Below are positions 4,649-5,263 of a stretch of DNA of 5,263 nt, piece by piece (the stretch's first letter is position 1; every line of letters begins with the position of its first letter). Source of the DNA: Chloroflexi bacterium UBA4733. GTDB taxonomy: Bacteria > Chloroflexota > UBA4733. The DNA lies in the NCBI GenBank assembly GCA_002404055.1, contig DHIZ01000156.1, positions 1-5,263 on the forward strand, written 5' to 3'. The translations under genes and the position numbers were made by a program. The notes beneath the pieces were generated by a model. It was not told the origin of the DNA. It saw only the letters and a program-made list of their open reading frames with translations, and made no database searches.

Positions 4649-5263
4649 ATGGCGTTGATCCTGCAAGGGTTCGTGGACCTGCCGGCGCATGCCTCCGGCG
4701 GCTTCGACCACGGCGATGTGCATTGGGCGAGTGGGACGCTGTATGTGGCCCACACCGCCAATGACAGTATCGAGATCGTGGATGGCAGTACGCTCCGGCA
4801 CCTGGCCACGGTGCCCAATTGCCCAGAGGCGAGCGGTGTCCTCTGCGCTCAAGAGGAGGGCCTGGTCTTCGCTGCTGCACGCGGCGGCGGTACGGTGCTC
4901 GTGTTGCCGGTGGGAGCGACCCAACCGCTGCGGGCACTGCGCGTGGGTCCCAGGCCGAATGGCCTCGCCTGGGACCCCGACCGGCAGTGCCTCCTGGTGG
5001 CCGACGTTGGCGACCGGCAGGCCCGGCTGCTCGACGCGGAGACGGGAGGGCTCATCGGCGTTACCGCACTGCCGGGACGCCCGCGCTGGTGCGTCTTCGA
5101 TCAGCAGAGCGACCGCTTCCTGGTCAACATTCTCGAACCAGCCTGTGTGGTCGCCCTCCACGCGCTGACCGGGCAGGTGGAGGGGACATGGCGCATCTCC
5201 AGCCCGGGGCCGCACGGCCTGGACCTTGACGTCGCCGGTCAGCGTGCCTTCGTCGCCTGCGAC
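4649..5263 (+). CDS. YncE/YVTN-type beta-propeller protein (partial, runs off the window)
   Basis: An open frame of 205 residues without a stop before the window end. It shows repeated propeller-blade units: TLYVAHTANDSIEIVDG (30-46), LVFAAARGGGTVLVLP (72-87), LLVADVGDRQARLLDAETG (115-133), FLVNILEPACVVALHALTG (157-175) and RAFVACD (199-205), with linking turns such as GPRPNGLAWDPD (100-111). This is the YncE/YVTN/SMP-30-like pattern, at least five blades of a likely seven. The N-terminus has no signal peptide or membrane helix, unlike many periplasmic YncE proteins, so it is probably cytoplasmic. ATG 4649 comes 6 bp after the ChrB copy 2 stop with only a weak GGGT upstream, suggesting translational coupling in the same operon. 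The function is unknown. Propellers of this type bind ligands or proteins or act as lactonases, and no catalytic residues can be assigned. Its position implies an accessory role in the Chr-like system. Confidence 0.8.
   Translation, partial: MALILQGFVDLPAHASGGFDHGDVHWASGTLYVAHTANDSIEIVDGSTLRHLATVPNCPEASGVLCAQEEGLVFAAARGGGTVLVLPVGATQPLRALRVGPRPNGLAWDPDRQCLLVADVGDRQARLLDAETGGLIGVTALPGRPRWCVFDQQSDRFLVNILEPACVVALHALTGQVEGTWRISSPGPHGLDLDVAGQRAFVACD

Noticed and set aside
4517..5215. A 232-codon minus-strand frame opposite ChrB copy 2 and the propeller gene
   Set aside because: The plus-strand frames have domain motifs and blade repeats; this one has none and spans two real genes.
1..5263. CRISPR arrays, tRNA or rRNA genes, intrinsic terminators
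   Set aside because: I saw no regularly spaced repeats, no tRNA cloverleaf or rRNA signatures, and no GC hairpin followed by a T-tract in the gaps between genes.

Overview
The window is high-GC, gene-dense bacterial DNA from an organism that cannot be named from sequence alone. The gene style (PadR regulator, G/C-ending codons, 4-bp ATGA/GTGA overlaps, purine-rich ribosome binding sites) would fit a GC-rich environmental lineage such as Chloroflexota, Actinomycetota or a proteobacterium; this is a guess. Nearly every gene belongs to, or sits beside, a chromate-resistance (Chr) type locus, but the arrangement is not the classic chrB-chrA one.

Layout. Minus strand, right to left: a PadR-family regulator (1199-1606) overlaps by 4 bp a PiT-family phosphate-type permease (231-1202). 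This is followed at once by what looks like the broken C-terminal end of a ChrA chromate transporter (about 1-204), cut off upstream by a stop and carrying an apparent one-base deletion. A 242-bp divergent intergenic region (1607-1848) holds several palindromes. Plus strand: a ChrB N-terminal-domain gene (1849-2382) overlaps by 4 bp a ChrB C-terminal-domain gene (2379-2882). After 4 bp comes a 12-TM major facilitator transporter (2887-4134), then an 82-bp gap, a second stand-alone ChrB C-terminal-domain gene (4217-4642), and after 6 bp an open-ended YncE/YVTN-type beta-propeller gene (4649 to the window end).

How it may work together. ChrB proteins are known chromate-responsive regulators/accessory factors that normally accompany the exporter ChrA. 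Here the only ChrA trace is a relic, and the transporter placed between two ChrB units is an MFS protein. The simplest reading, which is inference, is that the MFS protein has taken over efflux of the oxyanion (chromate or a relative), with split ChrB proteins as sensor/regulator and the propeller protein as an accessory. The most notable non-coding signal is an 18-bp imperfect palindrome, AT(C/G)TAAC-N4-GTTATAT, found just upstream of both ChrB units (1819-1836 and 4150-4167). It looks like a shared operator tying the two halves of the plus-strand cluster into one regulon.
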